From Lachnospiraceae bacterium (GTDB taxonomy: Bacteria > Bacillota > Clostridia > Lachnospirales > Lachnospiraceae), in assembly GCA_022792335.1 (NCBI GenBank), contig JAAWAV010000024.1:1-46489 (forward strand): a stretch of 46,489 nucleotides of DNA, read 5' to 3'. How positions within the stretch are numbered: position 1 is the stretch's first letter; each line of letters starts with the position of its first letter. Shown here in pieces: positions 1 to 6,604 of the stretch. Below the pieces are notes generated by a model. It did not search any database. It was not told the DNA's origin and worked only from the letters and a program-made list of their open reading frames with translations. The position numbers and the translations under genes are program-made.

Positions 1-69
1 CGCTGGTACTCCTGACTGCACCCTCTTACATGCTTCTTCCTTGAATTCAATACTGTACGTCTGTGCCAT
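1..69 (-). CDS. Transposase-like protein, N-terminal 23 residues only (partial)
   Basis: The minus strand opens a frame reading MAQTYSIEFKEEACKRVQSG and runs off the left edge. It is preceded by a strong ribosome binding site (AGGAGGAGAG) about 5 bases before the ATG. The motif YSIEFKEEAC is typical of the first helix of IS3-type OrfA proteins (HTH_8-like), which bind transposon ends. Only 23 codons are visible, so the IS family cannot be fixed; an IS66-type accessory protein is an alternative. A promoter lies just upstream. Confidence 0.55.
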   Translation of the reverse strand, partial: MAQTYSIEFKEEACKRVQSGVPA

Positions 70-96
70 GCTCTCTCCTCCTGACTTTCTGGATAG

Positions 97-126
97 ATTA
101 TACCACTCGTTCTATGTGTCTATCAA
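97..126 (-). promoter_or_regulatory. Sigma-A type promoter for the transposase-like gene
   Basis: On the minus strand TTGATA (121-126) and TATAAT (97-102) are separated by 18 bases, and the ATG follows about 30 bases later. Further upstream (154-224) are three GGACAAAG octamers and one GCACAAAG, which may be transposase-binding repeats at the element end; that is inference. Confidence 0.55.
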
Positions 127-225
127 ATGGGGTATAAGGCAAAATTCTAGAAAGGACAAAGTGGAGTTGTTTTTAAACCATTCTGAATAACAACGGACAA
201 AGAATGGACAAAGTTTGCACAAAGT

Positions 226-257
226 AAAAAGAGGACAGACATTTTTTGTCTATCCTC
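226..257 (-). terminator. Intrinsic terminator downstream of rubrerythrin
   Basis: On the minus strand GAGGATAGACA pairs with TGTCTGTCCTC (one mismatch), with an A-rich loop, followed by CTTTTTAC. It lies 49 bases past the rubrerythrin stop codon and fits the end of that transcript. Confidence 0.7.
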
Positions 258-305
258 CTGATACTCAAAAACCCTTATAAATCCTACATTTGCATGGCTT
301 GTAGC

Positions 306-848
306 TTAGCCAAAGTATCTCTCTAACAGGCCCTTGAAAGCTTTTCCGTGTCTGGCTTCGTCACGAGCCATTTCGTGTACGGTGTCATGGATTGCATCCA
401 GGTTGGCTGCTTTTGCTCTCTTTGCCAGGTCAAATTTGCCAGCGGTCGCGCCGTTCTCAGCAGCTACGCGCATCTCAAGATTCTTCTTGGTGCTGTCGGT
501 AACTACTTCGCCCAGAAGTTCTGCAAACTTCGCTGCATGCTCTGCCTCTTCGTAAGCCGCCTTCTCCCAGTACAGACCAATCTCAGGATATCCCTCTCTA
601 TGAGCAACTCTCGCCATAGCCAGATACATACCAACCTCAGAGCATTCACCGCTGAAGTTCGCTCTCAGATCATCGATGATATCCTGGCTGACGCCCTGCG
701 CTACGCCCACTACATGCTCTGCTGCCCAGCTCATATCACCGGACTGCTCAGAAAATTTGCTTGCGGGAGCTCCGCACTGAGGACACTTTTCAGGAGCTGC
801 CTCGCCTTCATACACATAGCCGCATACGTCACATACAAATTTCTTCAT
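306..848 (-). CDS. rbr: Reverse-type rubrerythrin (peroxide-scavenging diiron protein)
   Basis: 180 aa cytoplasmic protein. Residues 1-35 form a rubredoxin-like Fe(Cys)4 domain with two CxxC pairs (CDVCGY at 6-11 and CPQCGA at 22-27). From about residue 55 on there is a ferritin-like four-helix diiron domain, with iron-ligand motifs visible as GECSE, YEEAEHA and ARDEARHG. The rubredoxin domain comes first, which is the reversed order found in clostridial rubrerythrins that reduce H2O2 to water with NAD(P)H-derived electrons. The start is set by AAGGAG 9 bases upstream. It follows the PerR-type regulator on the same strand but has its own promoter (918-946) and terminator (226-257). PerR control is expected from family knowledge; the operator is not clear in the sequence. 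Confidence 0.93.
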   Translation of the reverse strand: MKKFVCDVCGYVYEGEAAPEKCPQCGAPASKFSEQSGDMSWAAEHVVGVAQGVSQDIIDDLRANFSGECSEVGMYLAMARVAHREGYPEIGLYWEKAAYEEAEHAAKFAELLGEVVTDSTKKNLEMRVAAENGATAGKFDLAKRAKAANLDAIHDTVHEMARDEARHGKAFKGLLERYFG

Positions 849-917
849 TCTCGTATTCTCCTTTTCTTATATGGAATTTTATAGTTTTTAATAACAATAA
901 TGATTCCTGTTATTGAA

Positions 918-946
918 AGATTATCACATCCTAAACAGCTTGTCAA
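918..946 (-). promoter_or_regulatory. Promoter of rubrerythrin, -35 inside a 21-bp palindrome
   Basis: On the minus strand TTGACA (941-946) and TAATCT (918-923) are separated by exactly 17 bases. The -35 box is the centre of a perfect inverted repeat at 933-953 (AAACAGCTT, 3-base centre, AAGCTGTTT). It could be a regulator site or a hairpin ending the perR transcript. Further down, near the expected transcript start, AATAACA and TGTTATT form another inverted repeat enclosing AATCATTAT, which resembles the core of a Per box. Confidence 0.7.
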
Positions 947-974
947 GCTGTTTTTCCTGATTCTCAATTTTTTC

Positions 975-1361
975 TTACACTCTCCGGCATTCTCCGCAAG
1001 TTCCGTAAAACATAGCCGTATGCCCCTCTATAGAACCTTCGACAATCGCCGACGCCATCGTCTCCAATTCCTCACAAAGCGGCATGGGAATATCTTTCAC
1101 ACAACCGCACTGTCGACATACAAAATGATAATGTGGATTCGTATTGGGGTCAAAACGCTCCGCCCCGTCTCCACAAGAAATCTTTTGTACCTCTCCCAGA
1201 GACTCCAGCAAAGACAGATTGCGATAAACCGTTCCCAGGCTGATGTTCGGATATGTTTTTCGAATATTCATATAGATGGTGTCCGCCGTCGGATGATCTC
1301 GTCGACCGGCCAGAAATTCTTTGATACTTTCACGCTGTCGGCTGTACTTTAAGGCACCCAT
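975..1361 (-). CDS. perR: Fur-family regulator, PerR-like
   Basis: 128 aa. The N-terminal winged helix ends in the recognition segment SLGTVYRNLSLL. The C-terminal dimerisation domain has HYHFVC and two CxxC pairs (CRQCGC and CGECRR) that bind structural zinc. Length and the short N-terminus fit PerR, a metal-dependent peroxide sensor that represses peroxide-defence genes; Fur or Zur is possible because the sensing residues cannot be separated by eye. The ATG at 1361 is chosen because GGAGG lies 7 bases upstream and because the frame's earlier ATG (1430) falls inside the -35 box of the promoter at 1402-1430. It sits directly upstream of rubrerythrin, a classical PerR target. Confidence 0.88.
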   Translation of the reverse strand: MGALKYSRQRESIKEFLAGRRDHPTADTIYMNIRKTYPNISLGTVYRNLSLLESLGEVQKISCGDGAERFDPNTNPHYHFVCRQCGCVKDIPMPLCEELETMASAIVEGSIEGHTAMFYGTCGECRRV

Positions 1362-1401
1362 CGTAATTCCTCCAACAAAAACAATAATAGATACTGTTTT
1401 T

Positions 1402-1430
1402 ATTATAGTCACTTTCTTCTCCACTGTCAA
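1402..1430 (-). promoter_or_regulatory. Consensus promoter of perR
   Basis: On the minus strand TTGACA (1425-1430) and TATAAT (1402-1407) have a 17-base spacer, a perfect sigma-A promoter. The -10 region CTATAATAAAAACA also partly matches the Per-box consensus, so autoregulation is possible but not demonstrated. Confidence 0.85.
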
Positions 1431-1503
1431 GCCTTCTAGTCTTTTTCAATTTTTTCCATTACTGAAAGGTCTGAAAAAATATAGAAACTTAAACACTTTT
1501 CTC

Positions 1504-1532
1504 TTGCTTTTTTTTTCGGTTTCCGTTATACT
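1504..1532 (+). promoter_or_regulatory. Promoter of tRNA-Val
   Basis: TTGCTT (1504-1509) and TATACT (1527-1532) are separated by 17 bases. The mature tRNA begins 13 bases after the -10 box. Confidence 0.7.
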
Positions 1533-1544
1533 GTCTTTTGTAGC

Positions 1545-1617
1545 GGAGACATAGCTCAGCTGGGAGAGCGTCTGCTTGACGTGTAGAAGGTCGCAGGTTC
1601 GAGCCCTGTTGTCTCCA
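1545..1617 (+). tRNA. tRNA-Val, anticodon GAC
   Basis: A 73-base cloverleaf. The acceptor stem is GGAGACA with TGTCTCC plus discriminator A. The D arm is GCTC/GAGC. The anticodon stem TCTGC/GTAGA carries loop TTGACGT, giving anticodon GAC (reads GUC/GUU, valine). The T arm GCAGG/CCTGT holds TTCGAGC. CCA is not encoded. It stands alone between perR and the panE-like gene and has its own promoter and terminator. Confidence 0.95.
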
Positions 1618-1626
1618 GAGAAAAGA

Positions 1627-1676
1627 TCACGGAAGTCCGCCGAATGTTTGGGTAAGGCGGGAATCCGTGGTTTTTT
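1627..1676 (+). terminator. Terminator after tRNA-Val, probably bidirectional
   Basis: CACGGA..CCGCC pairs with GGCGG..TCCGTG and is followed by GGTTTTTTC on the plus strand. Read on the minus strand the same stem is followed by ATCTTTTCTC, so it may also end the transcript of the panE-like gene that stops at 1750. Confidence 0.8.
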
Positions 1677-1749
1677 CTTTATATCCAAAAACCTTCCTTT
1701 TTATCTTTTCTTTGTAGAGCGCAAATAGGTTTTCCCTATCTTTCCATAA

Positions 1750-2685
1750 TCAAGAAAGAAAGGCACCCTCGTTCTTCTCTTCCTGCACCCGGATTCCGTG
1801 GTAAAACATGTAGCTGATGGGGGTCGGGATTCCAAGTTCCTTCCCCAGGCGTACCACCGTTCCGGCAAAAAGCTCCACCTCCGTTTTCCTCTTTCCCTCC
1901 AGATCCTGCAAAGTCGAAGGCTTGTTTCCATAAGGAATATTTTTCACCGTCATTTCCTGCCTTTCAAGATCCGATTCATTTAGATCCACGCCCAGCCGGT
2001 TGGCGATAGCCATCACCTCCCGCATGGCTCCCCGTCGGATTTGATTGGCAGAATCGCTGGTCCTAAAAGCTCCAAAAGGAATGCCGAGAAGGGCGCAAGT
2101 CATATTTTCCCCCACGTTGCACATGTATTTGAACCAGATGCCGCGTTTCATATCTTTATCAATCTCATAGGGAATATCACAGGCGTCGAAAAATGCCTTC
2201 ACGGCCATTACCCTGGAAGTAAGCGTTTCATTTTTCTCTTCTCCAAAATGAACGTTGCCCCAGTACGGGTCAAAATCAGCCACACCGTCTTTCATCACGA
2301 TCGACATTCGCATATAAGAATAAAGGACATGGTCCCAGCCATAGACGGCCGCCACCCGTTCTTCACTGTCAATCCCATTCATCACACAGAGAATCTGTGT
2401 CTGTTCCCCCACCAGATTCCGAATGTCATCTATGGCCTGTGAAAGTCCCATCTCTTTCATTGCCATGACAATCAAGTCCGCTTTCACGCCTTCCTCCTCC
2501 GGAGTCCGGACAGAGAACTTATAATTCACGCCATTGATCGTCACGCCGTTTCGTTCCAGCCTTTCTTTCCGGCTGCCAGACGCCACCACCTGGAAATTCT
2601 CTCTTCCCAGATACGCCTCCATCCTGGGTGCAAAAAAAGAACCCATAGCTCCAAGGCCGATTAACGCCGCATGCTTGATCTCCAT
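1750..2685 (-). CDS. Ketopantoate reductase family oxidoreductase (PanE/ApbA-like)
   Basis: 311 aa. The N-terminal Rossmann fold has GLGAMG at 10-15 for NADP(H). The C-terminal helical domain carries the family pattern KYMCNVGENMTCALLG with the conserved Lys and Asn, and the later segment PSTLQDLEGKRKTEVE matches the family signature SMLQDxxxGRxTEID. PanE reduces 2-dehydropantoate to pantoate in pantothenate synthesis, but many paralogues act on other 2-keto acids, and no other pan gene is nearby, so the substrate is open. The ATG at 2685 has AGGAGGGA upstream; the longer frame to 2748 lacks such a site. It lies 102 bases after the Ca2+ ATPase gene on the same strand. Confidence 0.85.
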   Translation of the reverse strand: MEIKHAALIGLGAMGSFFAPRMEAYLGRENFQVVASGSRKERLERNGVTINGVNYKFSVRTPEEEGVKADLIVMAMKEMGLSQAIDDIRNLVGEQTQILCVMNGIDSEERVAAVYGWDHVLYSYMRMSIVMKDGVADFDPYWGNVHFGEEKNETLTSRVMAVKAFFDACDIPYEIDKDMKRGIWFKYMCNVGENMTCALLGIPFGAFRTSDSANQIRRGAMREVMAIANRLGVDLNESDLERQEMTVKNIPYGNKPSTLQDLEGKRKTEVELFAGTVVRLGKELGIPTPISYMFYHGIRVQEEKNEGAFLS

Positions 2686-2787
2686 AATACGTTCCCTCCT
2701 GCTTTTTTTATACGGATCTATCATACCTTTTTCATGGATTCTTTTCAAGTATTCCTCTTTTTCTCTTTCCTTTAAATTTCTCCTTAC

Positions 2788-5355
2788 TCAGTGAAGATTT
2801 TTAAAAAATGCCAAAATTTCATGGGCCAGAAGCGGCATAGCCGACAGTACAAGAAGCAGCAGCCATTCTGAAAAAGCCAGGGAACAGGTTCCAAACACCC
2901 CGATAAAATAAGGGATTTCCGTTACCAGAAGCTGGAGAAGGATTCCCACTGCCACAGCCAGAATCATCAATTTATTGCGAAAATGATTCATCCGGAACAA
3001 AGACGTCTCCACATCCCGCATTCCGATTGCATGAAAGAGTTGAGAAATCCCCAGTACTGTAAACGCATAGGTCTGACACCGGCCGAGAAATACATTGTCC
3101 GCCATCAGCCGCCCCAGATTTCCCAATGTGACCGGCTGTCCCGCCCGCATAAGACTCCCAATGGGAAGCTGCAGGAACGCCACTGTACTGATAAATGCAA
3201 TCAGAAATCCATAAAGGATTGTGCAGCTTAAGCCTCCATGAGCAAACAGACTCTCGTTCTTGGGCCTCGGCGGCCGTTTCATATAATTTTTGTTCCCGTT
3301 TACATCTACTCCAAGGGCCAGGGCCGGAAGGGAATCCGTAATCAGATTAATCCACAGGATATGGCTTGGTTTTAACGGGGAAGGAAGGCCCAGGCTGATG
3401 GCCGCCAGCATGGTAATAATCTCTCCGAAATTGGAGGACAGCAGGAAAAGTACAGACTTTTTGATATTCTCATAGATTCCCCTGCCAAGAGCAATGGCTT
3501 TTGTAATCGTGGCAAAGTTGTCGTCTGTCAGCACCAGGTCCGCTGCATTTTTCGCCACATCAGTTCCCGCCATTCCCATAGCCACGCCCACGTCCGCCGC
3601 CTTTAAGGAAGGAGCATCATTGACTCCGTCTCCGGTCATAGCTACGATTTCTCCCGCCGCCTTGTAGGCAGAGACAATCCGCACCTTATGTTCCGGAGCC
3701 ACATGGGCAAAAACGCGAAGCCAGGGAAGCCGCTTTCGGAAAGCCTCCTCAGAGAGACCCTGAAGCTCTTCTCCGGAAATACATTCCTCCGTCCGATTGG
3801 CAATGCACAGTTCTTTTGCGATGGCAAAGGCCGTATCTATCCGATCTCCGGTAATCATAACTGTTTTTACCCCGGCTCTCTGGAACTGTGCCACTGCTTC
3901 CGCCGCTTCCGGCCGAACGGGATCCGACATCCCCGTCATCCCCACAAAAACCAGATCCCTCTCCACTGCCGCATCCGCGTCCTGATACATGGCGATAGCC
4001 AAAACCCGGAGCGAAGCCCCGGTAAATTCTTTCAGAACCTGGCCAATCTCTTCCCTCTCCTGGCGGCCAAGGAGGACGGCGCGCCCTTCCTTCCAGATAA
4101 AACGGCATCTGGAGAGCACCTCGTCCGGAGAGCCTTTGGTATAAGAAATCCGGCTCCCCCGATCTGCATGAAGAGTAGTCATCAGTTTCCGTTCTGAATC
4201 AAAGGGGATTTCTCCCCGTCTTGGCATACTCCGCTCCAATTCTCTCCGGTACAGGCCATGAACTGCCGCCATATCCAGAAGGGCAAGTTCCGTCGGGTCC
4301 CCCAGTCTGCCAGGTTCCTTTCCTCCCGGCCTTAGAACCTCCGCGTCATTGCAGAGAACAAACCCTCTCAGGAAATGCCGGTCCAAGTCACATTTTAGAT
4401 CTTCCGGCCTGCAGATTCTTCCCCCTGTATAGCATGCCGCCACTGTCATTTTGTTCTGAGTCAGAGTTCCTGTTTTATCGGAGCATACCACGCTGACACA
4501 GCCCAAGGTTTCCACGCTTGGCAACCGTTTCACAATGGTATGAACCTTTACCATCCGGGAAACACTTAATGCCAGCACCATGGTTACAATGGCCGGAAGC
4601 CCTTCCGGGACTGCCGCTACTGCAAGAGAAATGGCTGTGATCAGCATTTCCGGAATATTACGCCTCTGACACACTGCAATGAGGAACAGCAGAACACAGA
4701 GAATGACAGAAAGAATACTTAAAACCTTTCCCAGATCTGCCAGTCGTTTTTGAAGAGGTGTTTTTTCTGTCTTTGTATTCTGAAGCATTCCGGCGATCTT
4801 TCCGATTTCTGTTTCCATGCCAATGGCCGTTACGATTCCTTCGCCCCGCCCGTAAGTGACGTTGGTAGACATATACGCCCGGTTATGCATCCCCGTATCC
4901 TTGGACACGGGAACGGACTCTCCAGTCAGCGCCGCCTCTTCAATTTTCAGATTAACCGCTGTTTTGAGGAGTAAATCTGCCGGGACTTGGCGTCCCGCTT
5001 CCAGGCAGACGATATCTCCCGGAATCAGACTGGCTGCGGGTACCTCGCTGATCCGCTCTCCTTCTTTTAAAAGGGCCTTTGGACTGGACATTTTTTTCAG
5101 GGCCTCAAGAGCTCTCGCCGCCTTTCCTTCCTGAATCACGCCCACAAAAGAATTGAGGGTAATAACCGCCAGAATAATCGCCATGTCTCCATACTCTTTT
5201 AAAAGTGCAGAAACAGCCGCCGCCACCATCAAGATATAAATCAGAGGACTATTTAACTGTTCCAGAAAGCGGGCTAACACTGACTCCTTTTTTTCTTCTG
5301 CCAGCACATTCATTCCCCGCCGGTATCCGTTATGCTTTGCTTTCTTTTCCGCCAC
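2788..5355 (-). CDS. P2-type calcium-transporting ATPase
   Basis: 855 aa integral membrane pump. The actuator motif TGES is at 144-147 and the phosphorylated Asp is D293 in CSDKTGTLT. PEGLPA marks helix M4. The hinge TGDGVNDAPSLKAADVG follows, and LWINLITDSLPALALG marks M6; the N..TD set there matches Ca2+-ligand positions of SERCA/PMR1-type pumps. It probably exports Ca2+ (possibly Mn2+). The start is a GTG with GGGAGG upstream and an in-frame stop further back, so the N-terminal cation-ATPase domain is real but short: the usual opening helix before the first membrane segment is mostly missing. It probably shares a transcript with the panE-like gene; no functional link is evident. Confidence 0.92.
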   Translation of the reverse strand: MAEKKAKHNGYRRGMNVLAEEKKESVLARFLEQLNSPLIYILMVAAAVSALLKEYGDMAIILAVITLNSFVGVIQEGKAARALEALKKMSSPKALLKEGERISEVPAASLIPGDIVCLEAGRQVPADLLLKTAVNLKIEEAALTGESVPVSKDTGMHNRAYMSTNVTYGRGEGIVTAIGMETEIGKIAGMLQNTKTEKTPLQKRLADLGKVLSILSVILCVLLFLIAVCQRRNIPEMLITAISLAVAAVPEGLPAIVTMVLALSVSRMVKVHTIVKRLPSVETLGCVSVVCSDKTGTLTQNKMTVAACYTGGRICRPEDLKCDLDRHFLRGFVLCNDAEVLRPGGKEPGRLGDPTELALLDMAAVHGLYRRELERSMPRRGEIPFDSERKLMTTLHADRGSRISYTKGSPDEVLSRCRFIWKEGRAVLLGRQEREEIGQVLKEFTGASLRVLAIAMYQDADAAVERDLVFVGMTGMSDPVRPEAAEAVAQFQRAGVKTVMITGDRIDTAFAIAKELCIANRTEECISGEELQGLSEEAFRKRLPWLRVFAHVAPEHKVRIVSAYKAAGEIVAMTGDGVNDAPSLKAADVGVAMGMAGTDVAKNAADLVLTDDNFATITKAIALGRGIYENIKKSVLFLLSSNFGEIITMLAAISLGLPSPLKPSHILWINLITDSLPALALGVDVNGNKNYMKRPPRPKNESLFAHGGLSCTILYGFLIAFISTVAFLQLPIGSLMRAGQPVTLGNLGRLMADNVFLGRCQTYAFTVLGISQLFHAIGMRDVETSLFRMNHFRNKLMILAVAVGILLQLLVTEIPYFIGVFGTCSLAFSEWLLLLVLSAMPLLAHEILAFFKNLH

Positions 5356-5473
5356 CTTACGCCTCCCGCTTCCATACTATCTCATACTGTCAAGCCTTCC
5401 GGCTGCCCTGCAGGGACTTTTGCCATACAGGTTCTTATACGGTAAAAACTATGAGGACAGGCGGGAAAATATG

Positions 5474-5482
5474 TGTTATAAT
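5474..5482 (+). promoter_or_regulatory. Extended -10 promoter of the alpha/beta hydrolase
   Basis: TGTTATAAT is a perfect extended -10 element (TGnTATAAT) 36 bases before the hydrolase ATG. No good -35 is seen at the expected distance, which is common for extended -10 promoters. Confidence 0.6.
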
Positions 5483-5518
5483 GTCCAAAATAAGCGATCA
5501 TTCAGAAAGGAGTTTTTT

Positions 5519-6403
5519 ATGCCAAGCATTATCAGTTCTCTTTCTTATCAATATAAAGTGTTTACCAATGCCAAAACTGATCTGAAAAAGCAGCTTTCTG
5601 CAAGAAATCACGGCGTGGCGAAAGATATGGTACCGCCAAGCATTCTGGAAAAACGTTATTCTGTCGAGGCTTCTGCCAAAAACGGACGCCCGGTTTATTA
5701 TCTGGATTTTGAACAGGCATCTGAAAAACCCTGCATTCTCTATTTTCATGGAGGAGCTTTCCTCACCGGGCTTTCCAAAAAGCACTGGAGGTTTGTTCGG
5801 AGGCTCCTTTTTGGTACAGGCTGTCCGGTGGTCGTCCCCGACTATCCGCTGATTCCGGAATACACTCACAGAGCAATTCTTTCTTTTTGTATGGAGATTT
5901 ATCTGGAACTGCTTTCCAAGTCTCCCCATGGCGTGATTCTCATCGGCGACTCTGCCGGAGCGAATCTGGCTATGGCCGTGGCACAGCAGGCCGTTCAAAG
6001 GGATATCCCCATTCCCAACCGGCTTCTCCTTCTGTCCCCCTGTCTGGATCTTTCCGGGGATAATCCCATCAAAAATGTCCTGGCCTACCGGGATCCGGTG
6101 CTGGAACCGGACAGTTGTCGGGAAGTCGCTCTCCTCTACGCCGGAAGTCGCTCTTTAAGCGATCCCCTGATAAGCCCTGTATTCGGGTCCATGAAAGGAC
6201 TTCCCAAAGTCACCGTATGGACTGGGGACAATGATATCCTCTACGCAGATTCCCTTCTCCTAAAGGAGGCTCTGCGAAAGGCTCACACGCCTTATCATAT
6301 CTATACGTACCCGGATATGGTCCACGACTGGATGTTTGAGCGAATCCCCGAGGGAAGAAAAGCCTTACGGCAGATTGTTATGACCATTCGAGAATATCTC
6401 TAA
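5519..6403 (+). CDS. Alpha/beta hydrolase of the hormone-sensitive-lipase family
   Basis: 294 aa. The oxyanion-hole motif HGGAF is at 77-81 and the nucleophile Ser145 is in GDSAGAN. The acid is probably Asp239 (GDNDILY), and the catalytic His269 is in VHDW. This is the complete HSL-type (Abhydrolase_3) set, so it is probably a cytoplasmic carboxylesterase or deacetylase; no signal peptide is seen. The ATG at 5519 is preceded by AAGGAG, which excludes the longer frame from 5420. It is transcribed divergently from the Ca2+ ATPase. The natural ester substrate cannot be told. Confidence 0.88.
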   Translation: MPSIISSLSYQYKVFTNAKTDLKKQLSARNHGVAKDMVPPSILEKRYSVEASAKNGRPVYYLDFEQASEKPCILYFHGGAFLTGLSKKHWRFVRRLLFGTGCPVVVPDYPLIPEYTHRAILSFCMEIYLELLSKSPHGVILIGDSAGANLAMAVAQQAVQRDIPIPNRLLLLSPCLDLSGDNPIKNVLAYRDPVLEPDSCREVALLYAGSRSLSDPLISPVFGSMKGLPKVTVWTGDNDILYADSLLLKEALRKAHTPYHIYTYPDMVHDWMFERIPEGRKALRQIVMTIREYL

Positions 6404-6482
6404 CTGGTTGGAAGAAGTGACTGACAACCAGTATGGCAAAAGGGTCGCTACGTCGCCCAGGCCATTGAACAGTATTACGGAG

Positions 6483-6527
6483 TTTTGTAATTTCCTATTT
6501 GTCCTTCCCAGGAAGGGCGTTACAAAA
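6483..6527 (+). terminator. Nested inverted repeat after the hydrolase gene
   Basis: TTTTGTAA (6483-6490) pairs with TTACAAAA (6520-6527) and encloses a second hairpin CCTTCC/GGAAGG. It lies 80 bases downstream of the hydrolase stop. There is no clean T-tract, so its role as a terminator is uncertain. Confidence 0.4.
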
Positions 6528-6566
6528 AACTTCGCTTGCAGTACCCGGCCGGGTACTGCAAGCGAA
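6524..6566 (-). terminator. 36-bp perfect palindrome with T-tract, terminator of purL
   Basis: 6531-6566 is a perfect inverted repeat, each arm TTCGCTTGCAGTACCCGG or its complement. On the minus strand it is followed by GTTTTTTG, a strong intrinsic terminator 39 bases past the purL stop. On the plus strand it may also help end the hydrolase transcript. Confidence 0.85.
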
Positions 6567-6604
6567 TCTCATAATCCTCTCTTTTTGGAATGAGTGACAG
6601 ATGT

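Noticed and set aside
348..884. 178-codon plus-strand frame over rubrerythrin
   Set aside because: It lies fully antisense to rbr, has no ribosome site and shows no family features.
1446..1688. 80-codon minus-strand frame containing RARTCDLLHVKQTLSQLSY
   Set aside because: It is the antisense reading of the tRNA-Val gene, a well-known false protein.
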